Assembly: GCA_963730065.1 (NCBI GenBank) | Contig: CAVSQL010000014.1 | Location: forward strand, 1 to 64,000 | DNA: 64,000 bases | From: UBA9676 sp963730065 | GTDB taxonomy: Bacteria > Actinomycetota > Actinomycetes > Streptosporangiales > Streptosporangiaceae | Direction of reading: 5' to 3' | Shown here: positions 16,620-25,860 of the stretch, in pieces | How positions within the stretch are numbered: the first letter of the stretch is position 1 | How the letters are laid out: every line of letters starts with the position of its first letter | The notes under the pieces: generated by a model | What the model saw: the letters and a program-made list of their open reading frames with translations, nothing else | What the model was told of the DNA's origin: nothing | Databases searched by the model: none | Program-made: the position numbers and the translations under genes

Positions 16620-17725
16620 GCCGCCGGTCCGGCCGGGCCGCGGCGCTGCGCAGCCGCAGCCCGTGGACCGGGGCCGCGCGTTCGGCGGCCCGGGTGCCGG
16701 TACTGGCCACGCTGGTGGTGCTGGTGGTGGCGCTGGTGTTCCCGCGATTCCAGGGCGGGAACGCGACGGTCATGGGGCTGGCCACCGAGGCCCTGACCTA
16801 CGGCCTGGTCACCATGTCGCTCAACCTCCTCATGGGCTGCGGGGGGCAGGTCTCCGTCGGGCAGGCCGGGTTTCTCGCGGTCGGCGCCTACACCACGGCC
16901 ATCGTGGCCACCCAGTTCGGCGGGCTGCCGTTCATCGTGGTCCTCGCGCTGGCCGGGCTGGTCACCGCGGCCGTAGGACTGGTGCTCGGCCTGCCCGCGG
17001 CCCGGCTGCGCGGTCACTACCTGGCCGTCGCCACGCTGGGCTTCGGCCTGGCCGTACCCGAGATCGCGCTCAACGGCGGCAGCCTGACCGGCGGGTACAC
17101 CGGGCTGATCGTCCCGCCCCAGCACCTCGGCCCGGTCATGCTCAACAATCCCGTCCCGGTGTACTACCTGGCGCTGGCGGTCCTGCTGGTCTCCGCCGCG
17201 GCCATCCGCGGCGTCCTGGCCAGCCCCACCGGCCGGCGCTTCATGGCGGTGCGGGACAGCCAGGACACCGCCCCCGCGATGGGCATCAACGCCGGGCGGA
17301 CCAAGGTGGTCCTGTTCACCCTCAGCGCGTTCTTCTGCGGGCTGGCCGGCTATGTGTTCGCGCTCAACAACAGCATCGTGGAGTACTCCTCGTTCGATTT
17401 CTCGCTGTCGCTGTTCTTCTTCGCGGCGGTCATCGTGGGTGGCCTGGGATCCATGTGGGGCTCGCTGATCGGGGCGGCGCTCCTGGTCGTCATCCAGCAG
17501 GAAGCGCTATCCCTGGGCGGCTTCTCGGAGGCGATCCTCGGCGTGGCCGTGGTCGTCGTCCTGCTCCTGGTGCCCGGCGGGCTGGCCTCCCTGCCCCGCC
17601 GCACGCGCGACGCGATCGCCGGGCCGCGCATCGCCCGGCGCCCCGCGGGCGCCGGGCCGGGCGGCGGCCTGCCGGACCAGCCGTCGGCGCCATCGTCGCC
17701 CGCGGGCGCGTCGCGGGAGGGCTGA
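16616..17725 (+). CDS. livM: Branched-chain amino acid type ABC importer permease LivM
   Basis: A 369-residue second permease with about nine helices. LivM landmarks are LTYGLVTMSLNLLMGCGGQV and SVGQAGFLAVGAYTTAI near the N-terminus, GLPAARLRGHYLAVATLGFG, and the ATPase-docking loop RDSQDTAPAMGINAGRTKV. The C-terminal ~40 residues are a hydrophilic Pro/Ala/Gly-rich tail. A GTG at 16616 overlaps livH by 4 nt. The livG gene begins 1 nt after its stop. Confidence 0.93.
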   Translation: MSRRSGRAAALRSRSPWTGAARSAARVPVLATLVVLVVALVFPRFQGGNATVMGLATEALTYGLVTMSLNLLMGCGGQVSVGQAGFLAVGAYTTAIVATQFGGLPFIVVLALAGLVTAAVGLVLGLPAARLRGHYLAVATLGFGLAVPEIALNGGSLTGGYTGLIVPPQHLGPVMLNNPVPVYYLALAVLLVSAAAIRGVLASPTGRRFMAVRDSQDTAPAMGINAGRTKVVLFTLSAFFCGLAGYVFALNNSIVEYSSFDFSLSLFFFAAVIVGGLGSMWGSLIGAALLVVIQQEALSLGGFSEAILGVAVVVVLLLVPGGLASLPRRTRDAIAGPRIARRPAGAGPGGGLPDQPSAPSSPAGASREG

Positions 17726-17726
17726 G

Positions 17727-18486
17727 ATGCTCCAGATCGAGGATCTTTCCCTGTCCTTCGGCGGGGTCCGCGCCATCGACGGCCTGAACCTCACCGTGCC
17801 CGACGGCACCATTACGGCGCTGATCGGCCCCAACGGCGCCGGGAAGACGTCGGTGCTCAACGTCATCAACGGATTCTTCCGGCCGCAGCGGGGCCGGGTG
17901 CTGCACGACGGGCTCGACCTGCTCTCCCTGCCGCCGTACCGGGTCATCCAGCAGGGGATCACCCGCAGCTTCCAGAACGTGGCGCTGTTCGGCGGGCTCA
18001 GCGTGACCGACAACCTGATCGTGGGTTACGACCACCGCAGCCGGGCCGGGTTCCTCCGGGACATGCTCCACACCCCGAAGGTGATTGGCCACGAGCGGGC
18101 GGCCCGCCAGCGGGCGCAGCAGGTGCTCGAGTTCCTGGGGATCACCGCCATCGCCCGCCGCCGCGCCGGCGAACTGGGCTTCGGCGAGCGCAAGCTCGTC
18201 GACCTCGGCCGGGCGCTCATCGGCAGCCCGTCCCTGGTGCTGCTCGACGAGCCGGCCTCGGGGCTGGCCGAGGGCCAGAAGGCATGGCTGGCGGAGGTGC
18301 TCAGCCGCATCCCGGCCGAGTTCGGCGCGGCTGTGCTCGTGATCGACCACGACATGCGCGTGGTCATGGGCGTCTCCAGCAAGGTGATCGTGATGGACTT
18401 CGGCCGCAAGATCGCCGAGGGCACGCCCGGCGAAGTGCGGGCCGACCCGGTCGTGGTCACCGCCTACCTGGGAGGGAGCGCGGACG

Positions 18487-18506
<20 letters not shown>
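17727..18506 (+). CDS. livG: Branched-chain amino acid type ABC importer ATPase LivG
   Basis: A 259-residue ABC ATPase. Walker A is GPNGAGKTSVLN. The signature is degenerate, LGFGERKLVDLGRALIGSP, as is usual for LivG. Walker B is LVLLDEPASGLA, and the switch His is in VLVIDHDMRVVMG. The family-specific ITRSFQNVALFGGLSVTDNL is present. The C-terminus overlaps livF by 20 nt, so the two ATPases are translated in concert and pair as a heterodimer under LivHM. Confidence 0.93.
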
Positions 18507-19191
<685 letters not shown>

Positions 19192-19246
19192 CCCGGTACG
19201 CAACGCCCGTTACGGCCCCTGACGGATGGGGCCGGGATAAAGACCA

Positions 19247-19264
19247 CCGGCCCTCCGGGGCCGG
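19247..19264 (+). terminator. Hairpin after the liv operon
   Basis: CCGGCCC (19247-19253) and GGGCCGG (19258-19264) form a 7-bp stem with a 4-nt loop, 55 nt after livF and just before the ribosome binding site of the next small gene. It is probably a weak terminator or attenuator. Confidence 0.45.
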
Positions 19265-19290
19265 CCTTCGCAGATTCAGGAGGATCGCCG

Positions 19291-19464
19291 ATGGCTACCT
19301 ACCGGATGGTCTACGGAGATGATGAGAATCTCTTGACGGAGACGTACGAGAACATCACCGAAGTGGAGCGCGAGGACGGCTGGGTCGTGCTCTTCCGCGG
19401 GCCGGACGCGATCCTGCGGGTGCAGGAGGCCCACGTGCGGGAGATGGAACTGCTCAACCCCTAA
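19291..19464 (+). CDS. Small acidic conserved protein (57 aa), function unknown
   Basis: A 57-residue protein starting MATYRMVYGDDENLLTETYE and ending in VREMELLNP. A textbook AGGAGG (19278-19283) sits 7 nt before the ATG, the best ribosome binding site in this region, so it is almost certainly translated. The pattern (short beta strands VVLFRGPDAILRVQ, many Glu/Asp) suggests a compact beta protein. Similar small proteins are common in actinobacteria without known function. It is separated from the liv operon by a hairpin and from the AlkZ-like gene by 35 nt. Confidence 0.75.
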   Translation: MATYRMVYGDDENLLTETYENITEVEREDGWVVLFRGPDAILRVQEAHVREMELLNP

Positions 19465-19499
19465 AGCCACTGTCGGAGCCTGATGCGAGGATCGGGCTC

Positions 19500-20606
19500 A
19501 TGACCGGCACCGGGCCCGGCAGCGGCGGGCGGCCCTCCCTGGCTGCGGAGCGTCTGCGCACACAATTGCTGACGGGCACCCCGGCCCGCACCGTCGCCGG
19601 GGTCACCGGCCACCTGCTCGCCGTCCAGGCGCAGGACCCGCGGGGGGCGCGGCTCGCCGTCCGGGCCAGGACGTCCGGCCTGCTGGCCGCCGACGTCGAC
19701 CAGGCGCTCACGGCTGACCGGTCGGCCGTGGTCAGCTGGCTGAACCGCGGCACCCTGCATCTGGTGCTGGCCGAGGATTACTGGTGGCTGCACCAGCTCA
19801 CCACCCCGCAGCTCGCGACGGGGATCGCGCGGCGGCTCGCGCAGGAGGGCGTCCCGCCAGCCGATGCCGAACGGGGGGTCGGGGTGATCGAGCGATCCCT
19901 GGCCGCCGACGGCCCGCTGACCCGGGCCGAGCTGCGGGACCGGGTCGCCGCGGCCGGCGTGCGCACCCAGGGGCAGGCGATGGTCCATCTTCTGGCCCTG
20001 GCCACGCTGCGCGGGCTGACCGTGCGGGGCCCGATGCGGGGCGCAGAGCAGGCGTTCGTGCTGGTCCGTGACTGGCTGGGCGCGCCGCCCCGGCCGATGG
20101 CCCGCGAGCAGGCGCTCGGCCTGCTGGCCCGCCGCTACCTGGCCGGGCACGCCCCGGCTACCGACCGGGACCTGGCCAAATGGGCGGGCCTGCCGCTGGG
20201 TGACGCGCGGCGCGGGCTGGCGGCGATCGCGTCCGGGCTCGCCGACCGCGACGACGGGCGGGCCAGCCTGGCCGCCGGGGACCCGGGGGAGGCGCCGGGG
20301 GTGCCGGACCTGCGCCTGCTGGGCGCCTTCGACCCGCTGCTGCTCGGCTGGGCCTCGCGCGAGCTGTTCCTGGCCCCGGGCGGGCCGGTCATCACCAGCA
20401 ACGGCCTGTTCCGCCCGTTCGTCCTGGTCCAGGGGCGCGGCGCCGCGCTCTGGACCATCAGCGGCGGCCGGGTCGTGACGGACCAGCTCGGGCCGCTCAC
20501 CGCGCCGGAGCAGGCGGCGCTGACCGCGGAAACCGCCGACGTCGAGCGGTTCCTGGCCGGGGCGCGGCAAACGCCGGCGACACAGCGGGCGGCCGCAGCG
20601 AGGTGA
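19500..20606 (+). CDS. Winged-helix (HTH_42) protein of the AlkZ/AlkX DNA glycosylase family
   Basis: A 368-residue protein of the winged-helix HTH_42 group, which includes Streptomyces AlkZ, a glycosylase that unhooks azinomycin crosslinks, and E. coli YcaQ (AlkX). It contains the catalytic Q-x-Q motif (Q43-A-Q45 in LLAVQAQDPRGARLA). Further family segments are SWLNRGTLHLV (the T-x-H-like segment following the active site) and LLGAFDPLLLGWASRE near the C-terminus. It is a standalone gene without a biosynthetic cluster, so the general-repair (AlkX-like) or unknown branch is more likely than self-resistance. Activity is inferred only from family membership. Confidence 0.8.
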   Translation: MTGTGPGSGGRPSLAAERLRTQLLTGTPARTVAGVTGHLLAVQAQDPRGARLAVRARTSGLLAADVDQALTADRSAVVSWLNRGTLHLVLAEDYWWLHQLTTPQLATGIARRLAQEGVPPADAERGVGVIERSLAADGPLTRAELRDRVAAAGVRTQGQAMVHLLALATLRGLTVRGPMRGAEQAFVLVRDWLGAPPRPMAREQALGLLARRYLAGHAPATDRDLAKWAGLPLGDARRGLAAIASGLADRDDGRASLAAGDPGEAPGVPDLRLLGAFDPLLLGWASRELFLAPGGPVITSNGLFRPFVLVQGRGAALWTISGGRVVTDQLGPLTAPEQAALTAETADVERFLAGARQTPATQRAAAAR

Positions 20607-20967
20607 ATATGCCAGCGGCGATGCCCGGCCGTTGCGCGGCGCGGGAAGTTCACCACGGTGGCCGAGCGGCTGCACCCGGAGTCGCTCTACGACCGGTTCG
20701 TGGCGTTCCGGGAGAGCCTGGGCATGGAGGTGCTGCCGCACTCGGGCGGCGCCAGCAGGACCCGCCCGCAGGACCCGGCGGGGGACAGCGGGGCGGCCGC
20801 CTCGCGCGCTGCGCGCAGAACAGTCATTCGGTGTGGAGGGCGGTCCTCGTACGCCAGCCGCCCCACCGCCAGCCGCGGCTGGATGACCAGGGCATGCACG
20901 CACACCGGCCCGAGCCGGACCCACGGGGGTTTACCCTCGGGTTAGCTGCTGGAGAGAAGAGGCCGCC
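20607..20967. other. 361-bp stretch without a convincing gene
   Basis: Between the AlkZ-like gene and the next gene there are only short frames. One plus-strand frame from 20655 reads VAERLHPESLYDRFVAFRES and looks protein-like for ~27 codons before turning into low-complexity Ser/Arg/Ala sequence. It may be the decayed end of an old gene, but I cannot name it. No tRNA or repeat is seen. The last 20 bases hold the ribosome binding site (GAGAAGAGG) of the next gene. Confidence 0.4.
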
Positions 20968-21618
20968 ATGTGCAGAGGAGATCGCCTGATAGCCGACTTC
21001 GTGGCCGGTACCGACGCCCGGCCTGACCTGCCCGGAGAACTCGAAGAGCATCTGACCACGACCGTGAACGGGCTATGGGTGGTGTGGGCCCACAAACTGG
21101 CCCGGCAAGTGGGCGATCTGTTCGTTCCGCTGACAGGCGGTTCCGGCTATCCGGCTGACGCAAAAGCCACGTGCCGGTTTCGGGGCATCCGGGGCGCTCA
21201 CGACGCCCCCGATCCCGGGTGCACATGCGGCTTCCACGCCCTCTCGAGCCGGAGGTTGCCGGGGCTGCCCGTCGGTCCCCCCTTCACGGCGTTGACCGTT
21301 GCACTGTCCGGACGGGTGCTGGCCTTCGAGTGGGCCGGCGAGGGAGTGCTGTGGCGGGCGGAGCGGCAGACCGTGGTTCGCGCCGGGCGGCCGGCCCCGT
21401 TCGATCGTGCAGAGGAAGTCCTGGGCAAGCGCCGCCATCCCGGTGATCCCGACGGTCGCCCCGCTGTCGTGCCCGCCGCCACACCTCGCGATTCGGGACC
21501 GGTCCGGCTGAGCCTGCCCGTCTCCCCCCCAGTGCTGCCGGTATGCCACGACGATGCCGGCTGGTGCGTGGGGTCCAGCACGCTCGAGCACCCGCCGGCA
21601 TCTCTGGTTCTGGCCTAG
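20968..21618 (+). CDS. Uncharacterised protein with CTCGFHALS motif
   Basis: A 216-residue protein I cannot assign. The central part DAPDPGCTCGFHALS contains a C-x-C-x-x-H cluster that could bind metal, followed by hydrophobic strands VALSGRVLAFEWAGEGVLWR and then AERQTVVRA. This block (residues ~80-145) looks conserved-domain-like and resembles a hypothetical family in actinobacteria. The N-terminal 30 residues start MCRGDRLIADFVAG, and the C-terminal 60 are rich in Pro. The ATG follows GAGAAGAGG at a suitable distance. It converges on the anti-sigma-like gene with an 11-nt gap. Confidence 0.55.
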   Translation: MCRGDRLIADFVAGTDARPDLPGELEEHLTTTVNGLWVVWAHKLARQVGDLFVPLTGGSGYPADAKATCRFRGIRGAHDAPDPGCTCGFHALSSRRLPGLPVGPPFTALTVALSGRVLAFEWAGEGVLWRAERQTVVRAGRPAPFDRAEEVLGKRRHPGDPDGRPAVVPAATPRDSGPVRLSLPVSPPVLPVCHDDAGWCVGSSTLEHPPASLVLA

Positions 21619-21629
21619 CACGGCCCGGG

Positions 21630-22229
21630 TCACGGTGCTGGCTGAGCCGGTGCCGCCCCACCGGACGGCGCGGACGGGAGGCTCACGCAGCGGGGCACGG
21701 GCCCGGTGATGATGCCCCCTGCCCCCACCGAGGTGCTGCCCGGCTTGCCGCTGCCGCTGAACGCCAGGATCATCGTGTCTCCCTTCGGGATGCCGCCCTT
21801 TATCTTGACCGAGACAGAGCGATGCCCGTTCTTGCCCACCCCGCTCCCGGCCTGCACCGAAGGGTGCGGGGCCGGGTGGGGACGCGGCAGCGACCCGATC
21901 GGCGGACAGCCTGGCCGCACGGGGACGACCACCACCCGGGTGCGTAGCCTGCGCAGGGCAGCGTTGGCACCGGCCACGCCGGACGCCTTGTATACAGATA
22001 CCGAGACAGTGCCGTCGTGCTGGGTCACCGAGTACGCGGCGGACGCGGGCGCACTGCCTACCGCCATCACCACCGCGGTGACCGAGGCCGCCGCGGCGGC
22101 CGCGCCGGTGGCCAGCCAGACCGGCCGCGGGACCCGGTGGCGGGCCTGCGCTGGCCGCTCCACGGCGCGCAGCTGGTGCCCGTGCTCGGCCATCAGCTGC
22201 CCGAACAGCTGATCCTCGAACTTCGTCAT
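21630..22229 (-). CDS. Single-pass membrane protein partnering an ECF sigma factor (putative anti-sigma)
   Basis: A 199-residue protein coupled by a 4-nt overlap to the ECF sigma gene. Residues 1-35 are cytoplasmic and charged (MTKFEDQLFGQLMAEHGHQL), then one membrane helix spans about residues 38-62 (VWLATGAAAAAASVTAVVMA). The remainder is an extracytoplasmic domain with beta strands and Pro/Gly-rich ends. The topology and the linkage fit membrane anti-sigma factors of the kind found with actinobacterial ECF groups, but it lacks the HxxxCxxC zinc motif of ZAS anti-sigmas. The anti-sigma role is therefore inferred from context only. Confidence 0.6.
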   Translation of the reverse strand: MTKFEDQLFGQLMAEHGHQLRAVERPAQARHRVPRPVWLATGAAAAAASVTAVVMAVGSAPASAAYSVTQHDGTVSVSVYKASGVAGANAALRRLRTRVVVVPVRPGCPPIGSLPRPHPAPHPSVQAGSGVGKNGHRSVSVKIKGGIPKGDTMILAFSGSGKPGSTSVGAGGIITGPVPRCVSLPSAPSGGAAPAQPAP

Positions 22230-22852
22230 GTCTTCACCTCTGGCTCACTCGCAGGATCGGTGCCGTGCGCCGGATCCGGGCTGGCCGCTTTCCGCAGCCG
22301 GGCCCGGCCCCGCATCAGCCGCATCCGCAGCGTGCCCGGCGCGACGCCGAGCACGTGGGCCGCCTCTTTGGGCTGCAGGCCCGCCAGGTCGACCAGTTCG
22401 ACCACCGCCCGGTCCGCGGCGGGCAGCGTGGTCAGCCCGGTGACCAGCGCCCGGCCGGCGCGTTCGGCATCGATCCGGTCGATTAGCTCCCCGACCTCGT
22501 CGGGGGCGAGTTCCCGGTAGCCCGCCAGCCGTTCCACCCCGCTCCGCTGCTGACTGTGTGCCTGGCAGTGCGCGGCGTAGATCCGCCGGGCGATGCCGAA
22601 CACCCAGGCACGTGGCGTGCCTTTGCGCGGATCGAAGGTGGCGAACGACGTGATCGCCTGGACGAAGGTGTCCGCGGTCAGGTCGGCCACGGTCTGCGGA
22701 TCAGCGCTGCGCCGCGCGAAGTAGGCGGTCACTGCCGCCACGTTCGCCCGGTAGAGCGCCTCGAACTCCGGCACGTGGTCCGTCGGCCCGCTGCCCTGCG
22801 GCGCCGGGCGTGACCGCGGTGAGTTCAGTGACGTTGATGGCATCTGGCTCAC
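22226..22852 (-). CDS. ECF (extracytoplasmic function) RNA polymerase sigma factor
   Basis: A 208-residue sigma-70 family regulator. Region 2 runs from about residue 28 (EFEALYRANVAAVTAYFARR, then DLTADTFVQAITSFATFDPR) and includes the -10-recognising helix RAWVFGIARRIYAAH. Region 4 is at about residues 135-190 (LPAADRAVVELVDLAGLQPK with EAAHVLGVAPGTLRMRLMRG). The N-terminal 25 residues are a Ser/Pro-rich extension. It is co-expressed with the membrane protein encoded behind it, suggesting a signal-transduction pair. The bidirectional 130-bp region in front also serves the alcohol dehydrogenase gene. Confidence 0.92.
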   Translation of the reverse strand: MSQMPSTSLNSPRSRPAPQGSGPTDHVPEFEALYRANVAAVTAYFARRSADPQTVADLTADTFVQAITSFATFDPRKGTPRAWVFGIARRIYAAHCQAHSQQRSGVERLAGYRELAPDEVGELIDRIDAERAGRALVTGLTTLPAADRAVVELVDLAGLQPKEAAHVLGVAPGTLRMRLMRGRARLRKAASPDPAHGTDPASEPEVKT

Positions 22853-22982
22853 ACTTCTAGTTGGCTTTCTGCCCCGGTAGCGTCACACCCCGCCAGCATC
22901 GGCTACCGCCGCGAAGCGTATCGAGGGGCCGCGGGTTGGGGCCGGGGCGGCAGCCTGCGCCGGGCGATGATAGGGGTAAGGA

Positions 22983-24023
22983 ATGACTGTTGGCAGCCCG
23001 GAAACGATGAAGGCCTGGGTGGTGAGCCAGCCAGGACCGATCGAGACCAGCCCGCTGACGTACGTGGAGAAGCCTGTGCCGGTCCCGGCTCCCGGCGAAC
23101 TGCTGGTCCAGGTCCTGGTCTGCGCCGTCTGCCGCACTGACCTGCACGTCAGCGAGGGCGATCTGCCGGTGCACCGTGAGCACGTCACGCCTGGTCACAT
23201 GGTCGTGGGCCCGGTAGCAGCACTGGGCGATGGCGTTACCGGCTACGCCGTAGGGGACCGGGTCGGCGTCGCGTGGCTGCGGCATGTCAACGGGATCTGC
23301 GCCTACTGCCGCCGGGGCAATGAGAACCTGTGCCCCAACTCGCTTTACACGGGCTGGGACACCGACGGCGGCTACGCCGAGTACACGACCGTGCCGGCGG
23401 CGTTCGCCTACCGGCTGCCTACCGACGTCCCTGACGTCGAGCTGGCGCCGCTGCTGTGCGCCGGGATCATCGGCTACCGGGCGCTGCTGCGCGCATCGCT
23501 GCCGGCCGGCGGCAGGCTCGGATTGTACGGATTCGGCGACAGCGCCCACCTGGTCGCCCAGGTGGCGCTGGCGCAGGGGGCGACTGTCCATGCTCTGACC
23601 CGGGGCGAGGCGTCGCAGCGGCTGGCGCTGGAGCTAGGCGCCGCGTCAGCGGGTGGCGCCTATGACTCGCCGCCGGAACCCCTGGATAGCGCGATCCTGT
23701 TCGCGCCAGTCGGGGATCTGGTGCCGGTCGCGATGCGGGCTCTTGACCGTGGCGGGATTCTCGCCATTGCCGGGATCCATCTGACCGACACACCGCCGCT
23801 GAACTACGAACGCGAGCTGTTCTACGAGAAGGAAGTGCGCAGCGTCACCTCCAACACCCGGGACAACGGCCGGGAGCTCCTCGCACTCGCGCTCCGTTAC
23901 CACGTCCGGGCCACCACCCATGAGTACCCGATGTCACAAGCACTACAGGCGCTGCAGGACCTCAAGGCCGGCCGTTTCGACGGGGCTGCGGTTCTTGTCA
24001 ACGACCGGGACACCACGCAGTGA
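22983..24023 (+). CDS. Zinc-type alcohol dehydrogenase (MDR superfamily) with altered zinc sites
   Basis: A 346-residue medium-chain dehydrogenase/reductase. It has catalytic-site Cys in CAVCRTDLH and the second-ligand His in TPGHMVVG. The usual GHE glutamate is Met here. In the structural zinc lobe HVNGICAYCRRGNENLC, the first of the four cysteines is Asn. The Rossmann loop GLYGFGDSAHLVAQVAL fits the AdhA/Rv1862-like subgroup. The C-terminal RSVTSNTRDNGRELLALA is typical of that group. With one structural-zinc ligand missing, the lobe may not hold metal; the reaction is probably NAD(P)-dependent alcohol/aldehyde oxidoreduction, substrate unknown. It diverges from the ECF sigma gene. Confidence 0.85.
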   Translation: MTVGSPETMKAWVVSQPGPIETSPLTYVEKPVPVPAPGELLVQVLVCAVCRTDLHVSEGDLPVHREHVTPGHMVVGPVAALGDGVTGYAVGDRVGVAWLRHVNGICAYCRRGNENLCPNSLYTGWDTDGGYAEYTTVPAAFAYRLPTDVPDVELAPLLCAGIIGYRALLRASLPAGGRLGLYGFGDSAHLVAQVALAQGATVHALTRGEASQRLALELGAASAGGAYDSPPEPLDSAILFAPVGDLVPVAMRALDRGGILAIAGIHLTDTPPLNYERELFYEKEVRSVTSNTRDNGRELLALALRYHVRATTHEYPMSQALQALQDLKAGRFDGAAVLVNDRDTTQ

Positions 24024-24165
24024 CCCAGCCATGGTCATCCGGCCGTCAGACGGCTCCCGTCCGGTAATTGTCCCGCATGGCACATCCCAGCTCGGACCCT
24101 GGCCCTGGGCCCGGAGCTTCGCTGGCCCACCCATTTAGCTCGTGCGCCGCGGCCCTGGTTGCGCA

Positions 24166-24699
24166 ATGCTCATTGACGTGGATGTCGATGAACTGCAGCA
24201 TGCGCTGGGCGGGGTGGTTCTAGAGGCGGCCTACCTGGAACGGGTGCTGCGCGCGGCGTTCAGCGCGCTGGTCGGCAGCAAGTACGCGGCGGTGGTCGAT
24301 GTCCGGCTGACGGCGGCCGCGCTGATCGAGGACTGCGAGCAGCTCACCAGGTACCACACCGGAATCTCGCAGCCTGCCAAAGACGTGCTGCTGGCGGCGC
24401 TCAGGGCCTGCCGCGAGGCGAACAGGGAACGCAACCGGGTGATCCGCGACACCTGGGCGACCCGGCCGGGCAGTGTGATGGGCACGCTGCAGGGCGGCCG
24501 GAGATCTCACGACGTGACGGTCAGCGTGCGGACGCTGGCCGAGGTGCGCCAGCTAGCCGACCAGGTGGCCGACGCAGCCAGCGGATTGAAAGTCGCCATG
24601 ACTACCGCTCTTGGCTCTGATTGGGTTCTCGTCGAGGATCAGCTGCGCCAGGAACTTGGCCACGACATCAGCGCCGATGCTGGCAGTGGTGGGCCATGA
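24166..24699 (+). CDS. Uncharacterised helical protein coupled to an FAD oxidoreductase
   Basis: A 177-residue, mostly alpha-helical protein (LQHALGGVVLEAAYLERVLR, ALIEDCEQLTRYHTGISQPA, DVLLAALRACREANRERNRV) with a C-terminal helix VRTLAEVRQLADQVADAASG. No signal peptide or catalytic motif. The pattern of an early LExxYLE-like helix and a central RNRVIRDTW resembles small hypothetical proteins with an abortive-infection-like or HEPN-like helical fold, but this is only an impression. The ATG at 24166 is preferred over a GTG at 24142. Its stop overlaps the next start by 4 nt, so it is translated together with the FAD enzyme. Confidence 0.6.
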   Translation: MLIDVDVDELQHALGGVVLEAAYLERVLRAAFSALVGSKYAAVVDVRLTAAALIEDCEQLTRYHTGISQPAKDVLLAALRACREANRERNRVIRDTWATRPGSVMGTLQGGRRSHDVTVSVRTLAEVRQLADQVADAASGLKVAMTTALGSDWVLVEDQLRQELGHDISADAGSGGP

Positions 24700-25823
24700 C
24701 CGACAGTGCCAGGTTTGTTGTTGTCGGCGGCGGTGTGGTCGCGGCCGCCGTTGCCTACCACCTGACCCGCTTGGGCGCTTCGGTGGTCGTCGTTGCGGGC
24801 GACCAGGCCGGGGCAGCGACCGGCGCCGGGGCGGGGATCATCTGCCCGTGGACGGCGCCGCTGGACGACGCCTGCTACCGGCTGTGCTGTGAGGGAGCGC
24901 GCCACTACCCCGGCCTGGTGGCGATGCTCGCCGACGATGGCGAGGCTGAGACCGGCTATGCCAAGGTGGGCACTGTGTGGGTGACCGGCCAGGCCGGCGC
25001 GCCACAGCAGATGGCCGCGCTGCTGGGCTCGCGGCGGGCCGGCGCACCGGACATGGGGGAAGTGACGGCGCTGGCCCCGGGTGCGCCGGCCCGCCTGTTC
25101 CCGCCGCTGGCCCCGGACCTGGGCGGGCTGTGGATCGGCGGGGGCGCCCGGGTCGACGGGCGGGCCATCCGCGACAGCCTGCTGCGCGCGGCTGCGCGCC
25201 GCGGCGCGCGCCGGGTGTCCGGGAGCGCCACGCTCGACCATGCCGCGGGCCGGGTGACCGGGGTGACGGTTGGCACGGACCGCATCGGCGCGGACGCCGT
25301 GGTGGTGGCTGCCGGTGCATGGACGGCCCAGGTATGCGCGGGTGTGGGGATGCGGCTACCGGTCGGCCCGCAGCGCGGCCAGATCGTGCACGCCCGGCTG
25401 CCCGGTACCGACACCGCGTCCTGGCCGGTGGTGCTGGCCGACCATGACCCTTACCTGGTCGCCTTCCCGGGCGGCCGGGTTGTGCTCGGCGCGACCCGGG
25501 AACAGGCCGGCTTTCAGTACCGCACCACCGTGGGCGGGGTAGGTGGCCTGCTGGCCGCGGCGGCCGGGCTGGCTCCTGGCCTGCGCGAGGCCGAGCTGCT
25601 GGAAACCCGGATCGGCTTCCGGCCGGTCACCAGCGACGGCCGTCCCCTGCTCGGCCAGCTGACCAACGGCCTGATCGTCGCGGCCGGTCATGGCCCTGAA
25701 GGGCTAACCGCAGGGCCGTGGAGCGGCCTGGCCGTGGCCCAGCTCGCCGTGGGCCAGCCGACGGTGACCGACCTCACCCCCTTCGGCCCATCCCGGTTCG
25801 GGCCCGGCCAGACGTGCGCATAA
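24696..25823 (+). CDS. FAD-dependent amine/amino-acid oxidoreductase (DAO family)
   Basis: A 375-residue flavoprotein of the DAO (D-amino acid oxidase/dehydrogenase, glycine oxidase) fold. The FAD-binding loop is FVVVGGGVVAAAVAYHLTRL; GAGAGIICPWTAP follows near the flavin; the ATG-like segment is VVVAAGAWTAQVC; and the C-terminal substrate/FAD motif is RIGFRPVTSDGRPLLGQL plus AGHGPEGLTAGP. The canonical GxGxxG reads GGGVVA, with Ala in place of the third Gly. Substrate unknown; D-amino acid or glycine-like amines are possible. Start coupled to the upstream gene. Confidence 0.85.
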   Translation: MTDSARFVVVGGGVVAAAVAYHLTRLGASVVVVAGDQAGAATGAGAGIICPWTAPLDDACYRLCCEGARHYPGLVAMLADDGEAETGYAKVGTVWVTGQAGAPQQMAALLGSRRAGAPDMGEVTALAPGAPARLFPPLAPDLGGLWIGGGARVDGRAIRDSLLRAAARRGARRVSGSATLDHAAGRVTGVTVGTDRIGADAVVVAAGAWTAQVCAGVGMRLPVGPQRGQIVHARLPGTDTASWPVVLADHDPYLVAFPGGRVVLGATREQAGFQYRTTVGGVGGLLAAAAGLAPGLREAELLETRIGFRPVTSDGRPLLGQLTNGLIVAAGHGPEGLTAGPWSGLAVAQLAVGQPTVTDLTPFGPSRFGPGQTCA

Positions 25824-25860
25824 TCGCCTATCGGGGGACGGGCGCACGCGTGGCCCGGGA

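Noticed and set aside
20655..20945. Short plus-strand frame starting VAERLHPESLYDRFVAF as a gene
   Set aside because: Only the first ~27 codons look protein-like; the rest is low complexity and no family could be recognised. Kept as an unassigned stretch.
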